Shown piece by piece: positions 1-10,838 of a stretch of 64,000 nt of DNA; positions within the stretch are counted from its first letter, which is position 1; every line of letters begins with the position of its first letter. Location of the stretch: assembly GCA_963920705.1 (NCBI GenBank), contig OY987226.1, positions 4,342,501 to 4,406,500 on the forward strand. Reading direction: 5' to 3'. The DNA is from Odiellus spinosus (lineage: Eukaryota > Arthropoda > Arachnida > Opiliones > Phalangiidae). The notes under the pieces were generated by a model. It saw nothing but the letters and a program-made list of their open reading frames with translations, was not told where the DNA came from and made no database searches. A program made the position numbers and the translations under genes.

Positions 1-342
1 TGCCCTGTTTGTCCAGTGACCACGACTCCGAAACCAACGCAGAAACCTTGCGTCTGTCCATGTCCTGTTACGACGCCCAAGCCGACTCTGAAGCCTTGCC
101 ATTGTCCTTGTCGTACTCCAGTTACTTGCGATCACCACGATTGCGCGACTCCAGCTCAACCCAAACCATGCGTAGGCGATAATTGTTGCCCGGCCGAGAA
201 TGGTGACTTGCCGATTTATATTTTGCATCCAACCAACCCGAAGATCTTCTACGAATGTTCCTGGGGATTGGCGTACGTCTTCTATTGCCCTAATGACACG
301 GTCTTCAACAGAGACTTGAATATTTGCGTACACCAAGAATAA
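1..342 (+). CDS. Secreted mucin-like protein with chitin-binding domain (5' part outside window)
   Basis: The frame is open from base 1 to a TAA at 340-342, so this is the C-terminal part of a gene that starts upstream of the window. It encodes two PCxCxC modules separated by TTPKPT spacers, then a 57-residue cysteine-containing domain ending NICVHQE. The domain has the spacing and aromatic pattern of peritrophin-A/CBM14 chitin-binding domains (CCPAENG, HPTNPKIFYEC, FYCPNDTVFN), but the second and sixth family cysteines are absent. Family knowledge suggests an extracellular protein binding chitin in the gut lining, cuticle or mucus. Three paralogues follow in the window, the nearest convergent at 5526-6242. 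The GTG at 16 is not a credible start; the mature protein simply continues upstream. Confidence 0.88.
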   Translation, partial: CPVCPVTTTPKPTQKPCVCPCPVTTPKPTLKPCHCPCRTPVTCDHHDCATPAQPKPCVGDNCCPAENGDLPIYILHPTNPKIFYECSWGLAYVFYCPNDTVFNRDLNICVHQE

Positions 343-396
343 TTTAAATTGTTATGTATATTTTGTTGAAAATTGACTTGTAAGTTCTACTGAAGA

Positions 397-402
397 ATTA
401 AA
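397..402 (+). terminator. Polyadenylation signal ATTAAA
   Basis: ATTAAA lies about 55 bases after the stop of the first mucin gene, where the other three paralogues carry AATAAA. It is the common one-base variant of the signal. Confidence 0.55.
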
Positions 403-1127
403 CTATTGTTGACTTCTAAATGTGAGGGTGTTTATTCAAGGGGTTAAATGATTAATATCGGCGAGGTAGCTTATCTGATATTATGGGTAGTCTAATAATC
501 GAGGCTTAGTTGACTTTGTAAGATGAACAAGAAATGTCTGGCCACTTTGTTCATGTCTTTAATTTGTCTCCAAACAATGAGGTATATGATTGTTATCCTC
601 TGGTATTTGAGTCGTCATTATAAGGCGTTGGCTTCCAAATGCACATTTTGAAATAATTAATCAAAAGCAAGAATCATTGTCGTGTATTGAAAAATAGCAC
701 GATGCAGGCAAACCCTTTGACATGATTGCGATTTTGTGAACATGTGCGTCTTTCTTATCGTATGATCTATGTTGCATTTAGTTTGTTCTTAGACAATAAC
801 CAAGGAATCCTAGTCGCAGGTCAAACTTAAAATATTCACTTTCTTGGGGGTGACATACCCATCTGCAAAACGTCGTTGACGTAGTTAATTTCTGCAGGGT
901 AATTAAAATAATTTTCGTACAAAAAGTAGGGCTTTCTTATAAAGGGTCCATCCTCAAGGTATCTAAAAAAAATTAACAAAAAAAGTTGTCTACGCAGGCG
1001 GAACACGCGGCTATCTTAACTCTTTATATCCATTTCGTAAGTATTCTTTGTCGCAAGTATTCAGTGTAAGGATTGATTTCGTATAAGTGTAAGTGAAGAC
1101 GTAGTCGTAGTTCGGATTATCATAAGT
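403..1127. other. Intergenic, nothing recognised
   Basis: AT-rich sequence after the mucin 3' end. I see no convincing reading frame, RNA gene or repeat here. Confidence 0.6.
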
Positions 1128-1286
1128 TAATATTTTGGGTAATAAAAATGGAGCCGACCGAAAAAAGATCTAAGCGTACAAATGTTGCGAAAATTGCGGA
1201 CGAACTTTCGTTACAAAGTTTGGGAGGATGGTACCAGAGGCTAAAGCTATGCTCTCATATTCTTATGGAACCTGAATGGATTCTTG
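1128..1286 (+). mobile_element. 5'-truncated CAAGAATCC-family foldback element
   Basis: The right part of the element seen complete at 33024-33339 and 56347-56659. It starts near TATTTTGGGTAATAAAAATGG and runs to the terminal GAATGGATTCTTG. The left arm and left target duplication are missing. It keeps the ATGGAGCCGACCGAAAAAAG segment found in the other copies. Confidence 0.8.
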
Positions 1287-1539
1287 ATAGTAGCCAATAG
1301 GGTAAGGGCAAATATAAATAAAGGCTAAACACTATTTTGAATTAAAACCTAATTCTTCTTGAATAAATTAGATCATTATTACAACGATAAGATCTGCTAT
1401 AAATTTAAATATAGCGTGAACTTTTATCAAAGCGTTGAATTTTCACATTAAGTAAAATGTTAATTTTTCCTGTACAGGAACCAAGTACGAAATCCTATTT
1501 AAACCTTGATAACTTAAATATACAAGTTGGGAAACCAAA

Positions 1540-3200
1540 ATATAACCTCCCCGACCCCGACGTTAAGGTAATCTAACCTAACCTAACCCTACCTAAAATA
1601 AACGATGAAAAGAAATGTAGAGTATTGGATGAGTAGAAGAAACAGCGAAATAGGCAAAATATTATATCACATTGAACCTATATGCATTTCTTCAGTATAC
1701 CAACACAACCCTAAATAATTCTCTACTTAAAACCAAACCTAACTAGAGAAAAAAAGGAAAATAAATAAGATATAACCACAAGATAAATAATCCAGTCCAT
1801 AATTCAGTATTAAAACAAAAAAATCAGAATTAAGACAACTGAAATTAGCAATCTTTGGTAATATGTAAAATAGCCCTTACACGAACAATTTAAGTAAAGC
1901 AAATTATTAAATAAACGCCAAATAAGTCAATTAATTAAAATTAAAAATATTAATCTTACCACTACCAAATAGCGGGCAGAAAACACAGACATCAAGATAA
2001 CATTAGCAAAATAAATTTTCAACACCGGTAATCCTGAGAACTAGATTCTACAAAATCTTCTGGAATAATAAATTTATTTTAATCTAAAAAATATAAAATC
2101 TTAAAAAAAATATCTATACAAATAACATATTGATAAACCAATTAAAATTAGATGCGAAAAACATTTAATCTCGATATGAGATTAAATACACAAGGTCAAG
2201 GTTCTTCTTTTAAAACCATATCAGAATTTTGACGGTTGTAGAGTATTTGTAGACCAAGTAACGTGAAAAGGCAAAATGTTATATCAAATTGAACCTATAC
2301 ATGGCTTCAGTATACAACACAAGTTGTGAAACAAACGTTATTTTACGTGACTACACAATAGCTAAAACATCACCGAAAATAAACGACAGTAGGCATTAAT
2401 AACTCTTTTACGAAAACAAAAAATTACTACAGAGAAAAATGAGTCAGAAAAAAAAAACCTTTTGATTTCCAAACTAATATTTCAGTCACAACTCAGTAAT
2501 AAAAATTAGAGTTCAGGTCAATGAAAATATACCAAAAATGTCCAAACAAATAATAAACGCATCAAATAAATGATTCAAATTCAAAATTACTTCCTTACCA
2601 ATAAATTGTATTCAAACGAATGAAACTTAATTTAAAATTTCAACGAGTCAAATCTCTAGAGAACAAACTTCGTCGAAGATTTCAAAAGAAATGAAACGAT
2701 TTTACGTTCAATAAATTAAAATTTAGATAAGCAAGGTCAAGGTCCCTCAGTAAAATCATATCGGCGTTAAGAAAACTAGAGTATTTGTAGACCAAGTAAC
2801 GTCATTAGGCAAAATATTTGATCAAAATCAAGTTATGACCTCGGTATCGTCATATAACCGTAAATAAACATATTCAATAAACAATTAACGAATAAGCTTT
2901 CCGCATAACACGCTAAACTACGAACTGTGACGTACAATTTCGCTTTTTGGTGCTACACGACCTACAGATACCTTATAAGCATACGTCTAAAAACACGTTT
3001 TTTGGTGATAATGCTGTGAGTAAAGAATAGATGTTTCTCTTTTGGCCCTACCATAAATTTTTTATATATTTTTTTTTCTGACAGGGCAGGCCTGAGTAAA
3101 AATATACCAAGTTGTGAAACAAACGTCATTTTACGTGACTCCACACTAGCTAAAATGTTACCGGAAATACACGACAGTAGGCATTAAAAGCCTGGTTCTA
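1540..3200. repeat. Diverged long tandem repeat, units about 540-620 bp
   Basis: Very AT-rich. The phrases GTAGAGTATT.., ACCAAGTAACGT, GGCAAAATATT and TTGAACCTATA recur near 1616, 2238 and 2777. AAACAAACGTNATTTTACGTG with CGACAGTAGGCATTAA recurs near 2330-2400 and 3118-3186, giving roughly three diverged units. A short run of CTAACCTAACCTAACC sits at 1572-1590. No coding sequence is supported. Confidence 0.6.
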
Positions 3201-3417
3201 TTATACTTAATTGGGATTAACATTAAATTCATGTATGAAAAAGTGTGAAACTAAAACTAGCAGTCATCACGAGAACCAATCACGTGATTCTTTTCCTCAC
3301 TCTGTCTACATTTCACTCTTGGGTCAACCATATCATACATGACTATTAAAACACGAGAAATTTCAATGTCAATCCGGTTTAAGAAAGTTCGTCAATTGTT
3401 AATTGTGGCATGACTAA

Positions 3418-3952
3418 AGCCGGATTCACACAGACCTATTTTCACGCTTTTCACGGTCACGCGCGAGGGGCAATGGGCAAACCACTCTTGGAATCAGGTG
3501 TACAAACTAAATGGAATCACGCGAATCGATTCGGAATCAGGAGAATCGATACGGAATCACGCGAATCGATTCGGAATCACGCGAATCGATTCGGAATCAC
3601 GCGAATCGATTCGGAATCAGGAGAATCGATACGGAATCACGCGAATCGATTCGGAATCACGCGAATCGATTCGGAATCACGAGAATCGATACGGAATCAC
3701 GCGAATCGATACGGAATCACGCGAATCGATTCGGAATCACGCGAATCGATTCGGAATCACGAGAATCGATTCGGAATCACGCGAATCACGAATCAATTCG
3801 GAATCACGCGAATTGATTCGGAATCACTGACAATCAAATGAATCTGTACAAAATTTTTCTAGAGTGGTTTGCACCTCGCTCGCGCGTGCTAATGGTACTT
3901 CTATGAGTTCACGAGCGTGAAACGCGTAAAAACAGGTCTGTGTGTATCCGCG
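3418..3952. mobile_element. TTA-flanked foldback MITE, interrupted by another element
   Basis: Its ends are AGCCGGATTCACACAGACCT and the complementary AGGTCTGTGTGTATCCGCG, flanked by TAA (3415-3417) and TTA (3953-3955). Intact relatives of 111 bp lie at 28925-29035 and 55276-55386. A 3-bp TWA duplication with a near-perfect hairpin suggests a PIF/Harbinger (Tourist-like) origin. The loop is split by the 20-bp-repeat element at 3478-3871. Confidence 0.7.
3478..3871 (+). mobile_element. Inverted-repeat-ended element with internal 20-bp tandem array (copy 1)
   Basis: Terminal inverted repeats CAAACCACTCT / AGAGTGGTTTG bracket subterminal GGAATCAGGTGTACAAA and, between about 3512 and 3806, some 15 units of the 20-bp repeat CGGAATCACGCGAATCGATT. 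Single-base variants occur (CACGCG, CACGAG, CAGGAG; GATT or GATA). Several reading frames are open across it only because the unit lacks stops. The same structure, inverted, is at 7929-8775. No clear target duplication is visible. Confidence 0.75.
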
Positions 3953-3955
3953 TTA

Positions 3956-4840
3956 ACCTGGTTCGCTCTGCGCATGTACACAATTTCGCACGAAATACAT
4001 TTGCGAAACGCGCGAAAATTATAAAAAAATTAATTTGAAAATCCGTGCCAGTAATTAAAACCAAATACGATATTTCCCCATACATGAAGCTGATTCTCCC
4101 AAGAATATCAAAAAAAATCACATTGATATTTTCCATGCGTAAAGAGGTTTCCGACTTCAAATTTAGTGGTCTACACATACTCGCGTGCTGGCGAACTCGA
4201 TTTTACACGTGTCACAAATACACTGGAAACCTACTCTACTTCTGTTCGAGGAGAGTTTTCACGACTATCATTTTTCTTAAGTGGTTTAACATTATGCATA
4301 AATCCACCTCAGCTTCAAATCTTATACACCAATTCCCCTTGAACTGGTTAAAAATTCACCGAGTATAATCGAAGTTATTATTGTCTTATCTCTTATCTAA
4401 ATTATGTTGTTTCAATCTTCCATACCCGTGTAAACGCACCTTTATTTAAGTTCTTCAATCCACCCCAAGTTTGCACCAGAGATAAGCCTATACTGCCCGT
4501 TATACCTTTGCTTTTTCGAGTAAATGATATATATGGAAAATAGCTTAGGCGCATGCTGCCAACTAAAACTGCCATTAATCGGTCAAATTTCTTTAAATTT
4601 TTGCATAAATTCTCAAATAACTTCTAAACTATCTCGAATTTTAAATTAATTTTTCGACTTTCTAATTAATTAGATTAAGATGAACCATTTTAATATTTTT
4701 AATTATAATATAAATTAATATTGCGTTTCATTTCCCTAAACAATATCAAACAAAATCACCCCATGAGGCTAATTTGCATACGTTCCAAAAAGATACTATA
4801 TAAACCTTTCGAAGGGCTATATTAATCGAAGTAACCGTGC
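3956..4840. other. Intergenic, nothing recognised
   Basis: AT-rich. Two overlapping opposite open frames (3909-4178 minus, 4045-4368 plus) have no recognisable protein features. Confidence 0.5.
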
Positions 4841-5420
4841 GTGATGGCCATGAAGTTAGGGGGAAAACCCCCCCCTTTCAATGTCTTGCTGATTCTTGAT
4901 CTCTAGGCGCTTGGCGACGCAATTTACCCATTGGTGGGGCGATGTTTGGAGTCAGTGGAAGATTGATGTGAACTGTACTAGTGGGGGACGCCTCGCTAGT
5001 ATGGAACGCTGAGATCGGAAACTGGAGGTTGGACCTTGGTGCGGGGATGGTCGGAGGTGATTATGACAGTGGGAGACGTCCCATTGCTTGTAATCGCCTT
5101 CGGCTGTTCAGCATCGAGGTTCGACCGTAAAGTGGATGGTGGAATGCGATGATGTGCAATGGGAGACGTCCTGTTGTATGTCTTTGCACGACACTTGAAA
5201 CTCAATGTGGCAGCCACGCTTAAAGGAGGTAATTCCCCGGAATTGAACGATAAGCTGGTATGATTACGTCTCTAGACTTTTGGCTCCACGAGCTAGGTCA
5301 CGTGACTTCCGTTTACACAGGATATCCGCTTACACAGACAGACACACAGACAGACACACAGACAGACACACAGACACGACCAGTGTAACACCTCCCCCTG
5401 AACTAAAGTTCAGTCGGGGA
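4841..5420. other. GC-richer segment, possibly a retroelement fragment
   Basis: Base composition rises sharply against the surroundings. The segment repeats GTGGGAGACGTCCCATTG-like phrases near 5068 and 5158 and ends in a CAGACAGACACA microsatellite followed by ACACCTCCCCCTGAACTAAA. A simple repeat at the end of a compositionally distinct block is compatible with a non-LTR retrotransposon tail, but no reverse transcriptase is present. A weakly similar tail (GACTGACACACGTACAGACA ... CTCTCCGTGAACTAAAATTC) is at 32718-32778. Confidence 0.3.
5331..5376. repeat. ACAGACAGACAC microsatellite
   Basis: About four tandem copies of the 12-base unit CAGACAGACACA, imperfect at both ends. Confidence 0.85.
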
Positions 5421-5455
5421 GGTAAAAATTCAAGTTTAAAATGTAATAACACAAG

Positions 5456-5461
5456 TTTATT
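5456..5461 (-). terminator. Polyadenylation signal AATAAA
   Basis: TTTATT on the plus strand, 65 bases beyond the stop of the 5526-6242 gene. The same spacing is found in the 17427-18200 paralogue. Confidence 0.7.
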
Positions 5462-5525
5462 CGTCACTAGAATTTACATGTCAATTTTCAACATAATATA
5501 TACGTAAATATAAAATTCTATTAAA

Positions 5526-6242
5526 TTATTGCGGATGTACGCATGTATTTAAGTCTTTGTTGAAGACTGTGTCATTAGGGCAATTGAAGACGTACGCCAA
5601 TCCCCAAGAACATAAGTAGAAGATCTTGGGATTAGTCGAGTGAGATATGTAGATTGGCGAGACCCCATTCTCAGCCGGGCAACAATTACCTCCTACGCAA
5701 GGCTGGGGAGGAACTGGAGTTGTTGCGCAACCATGGTGATCGCAAGTTACTGGACAAGGGCAATGACATGGCTTAGGAGTCGGTTTTGGCGTCGTAACGG
5801 GACACGGGCAGACGCATGGTTTCTGCGTTGGTTTTGGAGTGGTGGTTACGGGGCACGCAGGACAGTGACAATGTCCTGGTTTTGGAGTCGTAGTTGTGAC
5901 TGGTTTGAGTGTCGTCGTAGTGATTGGACGAGACGTTGACGTTGTGATCGGCTTGAGAGTGGTTGTCGTGCTTGGTTTGCTTGTTGAAGTTGTGATTGTA
6001 TTAAGAGTCGTTGTTGTGACTGGACGGTGCGTGGAGGTCGTGATCGGCTTCCGAGTCGTTGTCCATGGGGTTGCGGTAGTTGTATGGCATTCACAAGAAC
6101 ATAACGTCGATTTGGGATGATGATGCCCGTGAGTTAGGATACGAGTCCCCAACATGATTTTGTCCTCAATTTCTTCTGAACCAGCTCCTGAAGAAAACGC
6201 GATGATCGTAAAGATCACAATAATGGAGATAAACAGCTGCAT
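5526..6242 (-). CDS. Secreted mucin-like protein with C-terminal chitin-binding domain, 238 aa
   Basis: A complete intronless frame starting at the only suitable ATG. Residues 1-20 (MQLFISIIVIFTIIAFSSGA) form a signal peptide. A short linker with LTHGHHHPKS and a CSCECH motif follows. A Thr/Lys/Pro mucin region built from 8-residue units such as TTTTLKPI/TTSTSRPI spans roughly residues 58-118 and is a likely O-glycosylation site. PCxCxC modules come next, then a CBM14-like domain at about 182-238. In that domain the family Cys 1, 3, 4 and 5 are present, but the DC cysteine is replaced (TNPKIFYLC) and the chain ends before Cys 6. A TATA box lies upstream and AATAAA downstream. Likely extracellular and chitin-binding; the tissue is unknown. 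Confidence 0.92.
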   Translation of the reverse strand: MQLFISIIVIFTIIAFSSGAGSEEIEDKIMLGTRILTHGHHHPKSTLCSCECHTTTATPWTTTRKPITTSTHRPVTTTTLNTITTSTSKPSTTTTLKPITTSTSRPITTTTLKPVTTTTPKPGHCHCPACPVTTTPKPTQKPCVCPCPVTTPKPTPKPCHCPCPVTCDHHGCATTPVPPQPCVGGNCCPAENGVSPIYISHSTNPKIFYLCSWGLAYVFNCPNDTVFNKDLNTCVHPQ

Positions 6243-6326
6243 GATTGAGACTATTTAAAACTAATTCTGGTCTAACTGATTAGATTGAGGAAATACTGCA
6301 CTATGCTATTTGAAAATTCAGATCGA

Positions 6327-6335
6327 CTTTATATA
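6327..6335 (-). promoter_or_regulatory. TATA box of the 5526-6242 mucin gene
   Basis: TATATAAAG on the minus strand, about 85 bases before the ATG. The same TATATAAAG precedes both members of the divergent mucin pair near 18.3 kb. Confidence 0.65.
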
Positions 6336-6609
6336 TAATTCCAAAAGCTGAAAAGCATTTTTTGTTTGGGGATGACTTAAAAAAACAATTTTTTTTTTAA
6401 AGAAAACAGTGTACATTTTTACGATTCTTAGCGGGGTCCATTTTTTGGGTTTGGACAAAGGTAGTAGCCTAGAAACTTTTCCCACTTGTTTGGATAAACG
6501 GTGTATTTAGTAGAAGATTACCATGAACCAAAGGGGCGAGCTTAACGTACCGAAACCCCGCCATTCTGTCCCAACGCTATGTAAACGTAATCTTTATCCT
6601 ACCTAAAAC

Positions 6610-6890
6610 CAAGGAGGATCAGAGAAGGAGAGGAAATGTGGGGACGGCGCGGTTCCTACTGCGTCGGCCTAAACTCCCACTCTGGGAGAACGGGGGTAGA
6701 GACGTTTCGTGGTAAAATGTTGTCGCGTGGGTAAAACGAATCCTTTATGAGACGCGCTAGCTAGCGACCACGTGACAACAGTTTACCTCGAGAATTTCCT
6801 ATCCCCCCTTTCCACCCGAGTGGGAGGTTGGCTCTTCTCTCTCTAACTCAACGCAGCCCCACATTTCCTCTCCTTCTCTGATCCTCCTTG
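6610..6890 (+). mobile_element. CAAGGAGG-family foldback element (7-bp duplication CTAAAAC)
   Basis: 281 bp, with terminal inverted repeats CAAGGAGGATCAGAGAAGGA of about 34 bp. Imperfect complementarity continues to a central AGCTAGCGACC region, so the whole element can fold. The direct repeat CTAAAAC flanks it exactly (6603-6609 and 6891-6897). No coding capacity. Other copies: 14912-15203, 22424-22714 and 28229-28509; the copy at 28229 is nearly identical. Confidence 0.9.
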
Positions 6891-6897
6891 CTAAAAC

Positions 6898-7928
6898 CGA
6901 GCTGAATTATTTCAGACTATTTTGCGAAGAATGTCCCGCCCCTAGTGAAAACTCTAATACTGTAAATTTGGTTCATGTTTTCGCGCGCACTTTAAATTTC
7001 GTCGTCGATTTATGGATAAACATTTGATAAAATAAATAAAAAAGAAAAAACCTTCCCACCCAAAAAGCATCAAGATTAAATTAAGCAGCTCCAATTATCA
7101 TAGAATTTCTTGATTTTTGACGTCAGTTGTAAAATACTTTTAATAAAGTTATTTCCAGCCACTAATTCTTAAAGAATCCTTGAGTATAGCATAAACCACT
7201 CTCACGTAAAAGAACGGTAAAACCCCCTTTTTTTATATAATCAAATGATTTTTTTCGTAAGTCGTAGTCGTCCAAACAGCGTCTCTTTAACGACTCTGGT
7301 TGAGTGTGGGCGAATTGGGAGGGCACTGTAAAACATTAGTTTTCGTGGCCACCCCGATGTCCTTCGTGGGAATATAGAGCTGGAGACAGAAACGGGGATA
7401 AATGATCTGATAGGTGATGGCGAACGAGTGTGGGTGGACACGGCTCGTGACCCCGGGGTCTCTTGTCCATAAAAAGAAAGAGAGAAGGAACTGCTGAGGG
7501 GAAAAAAGGGGTTGGGAATTCTTGACCCCGATTGGAAGAGACTGAAATGCCTCTTCCGATGGACTTCCTTCCCATCGAATTCTTCTTTTCTTGTCATCGA
7601 AGAGTTCCGATTCCTTTACGCGGGATTAGTTCGCACGATACCAATCCTAGAGTCTAAGGTTCTTCGTCGAATGTTGGCACTCGGCCGCCTTTAAGCTTGT
7701 TGGGAAATTCGGCAATTCAACGTAGAGTGCCGAGGTTAGGTAGTGTAGTCCTCTATATCCATCGCGCTAATGGAAAATGAATTCAACCGTTTTTAAGTAT
7801 ACTTGTATCTGTTGTCCGAGGTCTATAATATATGAGAGAATATTGTGGTCCAAGGCCTACAGTATCTTAAAGACACGCAGCCTAGTGATCTTATAATTCC
7901 TTTAAAATCCTCCATTTTAAACGAGGGG
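6898..7928. other. Intergenic, no supported gene
   Basis: Overlapping open frames on both strands at 7241-7694 lack recognisable domains and paralogues. I treat them as chance. Confidence 0.5.
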
Positions 7929-8775
7929 CAAACCACTCTAGAAAAATTTGTACACCTGATTCCAGATTCATTTGATTCTCAGTGATTCCGAATCGATTCT
8001 CGTGATTCCGAATCAATTCTCGTGATTCCGAATCAATTCGCGTAATTCCGAATCAATTCTCTTGATTCCGAATCAATTCTCGTGATTCCGGATCAATTCT
8101 CTTGATTGCGAATCAATTCTCGTGATTCCGAATCAATTCTCGTGATTCCGAATCAATTCTCGTGATTCCGAATCAATTCTCTTGATTCCGAATCAATTCT
8201 CGTGATTCCGAATCAATTCTCGTGATTCCGAATCAATTCTCGTGATTCCGAATCAATTCTCGTGATTCCGAATCAATTCTCGTGACTCCGAATCGATTCT
8301 CGTGACTCCGAATCGATTCTCGTGACTCCGAATCGATTCTCGTGACTCCGAATCGATTCTCGTGACTCCGAATCGATTCTCTTGATTCCGAATCAATTCT
8401 CGTGACTCCGAATCAATTCTCTTGATTCCGAATCAATTCTCGTGATTCCGAATCAATTCTCGTGATTCCGAATCAATTCTCGTGATTCCGAATCAATTCT
8501 CGTGATTCCGAATCAATTCTCGTGATTCCGAATCAATTCTCGTGATTCCGAATCAATTCTCGTGATTCCGAATCAATTCTCGTGATTCCGAATCAATTCT
8601 CGTGATTCCGAATCAATTCTCTTGATTCCGAATCGATTCTCGTGATTCCGAATCAATTCGCGTGATTCCGAATCAATTCTCGTGATTCCGAATCAATTCG
8701 CGTGATTCCGAATCGATTCGCGTGATTCCGAATTTATTCCATTTAGTTTGTACACCTGATTCCAAGAGTGGTTTG
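7929..8775 (-). mobile_element. Inverted-repeat-ended element with internal 20-bp tandem array (copy 2)
   Basis: Same ends as the element at 3478-3871 but in reverse orientation: CAAACCACTCT at 7929 and AGAGTGGTTTG ending at 8775, with TTTGTACACCTGATTCC inside both ends. Between about 7981 and 8738 there are some 38 units of CGTGATTCCGAATCAATTCT. A sub-block of five consecutive units near 8281-8380 carries GACTCCGAATCGATT instead, showing local homogenisation. The array has expanded from about 15 to about 38 units between copies. Confidence 0.8.
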
Positions 8776-9500
8776 TAAAATGTGCCCATGACAAGGTTTT
8801 TAATTAATTAATATATATTGATTGATTTTATGTTAGTTACGAACTGGTAATATTTAATGAATCTCCCTTACGTTTTTAAATTTTGCCATTTGATTAATAT
8901 ATATCACCTTCATTTTGTAAATTTGTTTGCCGAATTGCTTTCGGTTTGCGTTTGATTAGAATCGCGATTGAGAAATCTCTTTGTATATCTAATTAATGAA
9001 ATTAATTAGAATTTTATATAAATATTGGTTTAACCTGATTGGATATTTTGACTTCAATATGAACATACTGTTTACTCGAAACACCATCGCTTCTGATTGA
9101 GGAACATTTGGGGTTTCACAGCAACAGTAAGGTTGATAAATTATACCAACCTTCTACCGTGCTTTGGTCACGTGTTAAAATTAGTATTATTAAAGTTAGG
9201 TTCAAGTATACGTACTTAATCTTTGTATGATTTCTCAATCTAATCCCGATTATTTTTATATTTAATTTTTCGAACAAAATTTTAAATTATACTAGATTAA
9301 AATTTGGAACTCATTTGCTTCTTCGTAACTTAGAAAATTTCTATAATTATAAAATATATTCTACCTTCAATTCGCGACCGAATATTTAGCACCAATTTGC
9401 GATTTAAAATTATTTTTTATAATTTTATTTTTATTCGACTGAATTTAATGTTTTTAATACATATTTAAAGAAATTGGTGTTAGTAATTTTGAGGCTTAAC
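8776..9500. other. AT-rich intergenic, nothing recognised
   Basis: No supported gene, RNA or clear repeat. Confidence 0.55.
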
Positions 9501-9837
9501 CAGAAGCCGATGAAACCCTCCTTTGAAGTCTATTACTCCCGGGTCTTGTCTACCCCTCTCTGTATGGGTTAGTTTCAAAAAGCGCGATTCGTACGCCTCC
9601 TAACAGTAGATATTTTCGGAGCGGGAGTTCGTCGAGCGAATATATCTAGCAGCCTTGGAGTTCGTCAAAAAAACGTCGTCGTATGTGGAGAGAGAGAATT
9701 TCCAATTTTCCGTAGACAGGGGGTATGAAGTAGGACCCCTCCGATCTCGTAAAATTGGGAATTTTACCCATACAGAGAGGAGCGCTATATGGAACATCAG
9801 AGTAGTAGACTTCAAAGGAGGGTTTCATCGGCTTCTG
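9501..9837 (+). mobile_element. CAGAAGCC-family foldback element, copy 1
   Basis: 337 bp. Terminal inverted repeats of about 36 bp begin CAGAAGCCGATGAAACCC, and the inner arms share ACCCATACAGAGAGG. Flanks GCTTAAC / ACTTAAC form a 7-bp duplication with one mismatch. Open frames on both strands inside this family recur in every copy and are by-products of the conserved element, not genes. Ten loci of this family occur in the window; this copy has the orientation with ACTCCCGGGTCTTG first. Confidence 0.93.
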
Positions 9838-9853
9838 ACTTAACCTAACATAA

Positions 9854-10031
9854 AGGCCCGTTTACAAAAGAGCGGAAAGCTGAAGCGTAAGCCGATGCAT
9901 GGAACAATAACAAGAGGAGGCATAGTTTCCAAAATCTCATTTTTAAACGATGTATGAACCTATGCCTCCTGTTGTTATTGCTCCATGCATCGGCTTACGC
10001 TTCAGCTTTCCGCTCTTTTGTAAACGGGCCT
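9854..10031. mobile_element. TAA-flanked MITE with 70-bp arms
   Basis: 178 bp ending AGGCCCGTTTACAAAAGAGC and its complement. The arms are nearly perfect over about 70 bp around a 35-bp loop, with TAA at 9851-9853 and 10032-10034. The GGCC-type terminus plus a TWA duplication suggest PIF/Harbinger. It sits only 16 bp from the preceding CAGAAGCC element. Confidence 0.8.
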
Positions 10032-10034
10032 TAA

Positions 10035-10838
10035 CTCAATATATCATAAGTATAGATTGAAAATCACTAGGCAATCGTCAAATCGATTTCGGTAGATTGG
10101 TGGTGATTCCTAGAATATAGCCAAGGCTTAAAAAAAAATACACGGAAAGGCATTCGAAAACATTGATGACAGTTTCACTTTAAATCTAATCCGAACAGAG
10201 CTTTAAATTTTTACACTACGCGAGTTAACGATTTCTCAGTCTCCCTCGTGAATCTGACCATTGTATCCCTTGGCTTTTATATCCCTCTCCTCGGGTCTTT
10301 TAACATATTGAAAAGAAAAGAAGGGGACGGTCAAGCGCAAATGACCCGCGACCAAGTCCTATCTTATAGTTCCTTCGCCCGCGTAACCTCCCAAGATGCA
10401 TTTCGTCTTTTTTTCTCGCTTATCCCCGAAGCTCAAAGTCGCCTATCACCAAAAACCCAAGAGCTTTTTTTTTTCTTCTCCTTTTATACCAATAGTCGAA
10501 GAAAGAAGAAGAATGAGAAAGATTACTTAAGTAGTAAAGCTAATATACTCCTTTGCAATCATTAAACGAACCCCTTTTACTACGAAGAATTGTTCAAAAT
10601 ATGTTCATTCTAAAAGTGTAACTGACTGCGTAGTTGAAATGGTTACAGTAACTAAATTACTCTGCCTTCTGGGTTAGCCAGTAAAGATATAACCTTTTAC
10701 AGATTAATCTAACTTTATCCAAAGTTTATGTAATAAAAGCTCATAAATATATTATATACTGAGAGATTGCAAGTGCTCGCAGTCATTCCTATTTAAATTA
10801 TATTTAAGTTTGTTCAAAATTCGTAATTTAATTTAAAC
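10035..10838. other. Intergenic, no supported gene
   Basis: A 105-codon open frame at 10248-10565 ends in a lysine-rich low-complexity tail and resembles nothing I recognise. CATTGATGACAGTTTCACTTTAA near 10162 is a short phrase recurring elsewhere in the window (34985, 45893, 53800). Confidence 0.5.

Noticed and set aside
1572..1590. CTAACCTAACCTAACC as telomere
   Set aside because: Only a few units of the arthropod TTAGG type; such short interstitial runs are common and the sequence continues normally on both sides. The same holds for 25355-25385.
3410..3841. Overlapping ESRESIRNHANRFGITRID repeat proteins
   Set aside because: Several frames are open at once over the 20-bp tandem array; the repeat is not a multiple of three, so the frames cycle through it.
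4841..5420. Definite LINE 3' end
   Set aside because: Only composition and a terminal microsatellite suggest it; no reverse transcriptase or second matching copy is in the window, so it is listed as an uncertain segment.
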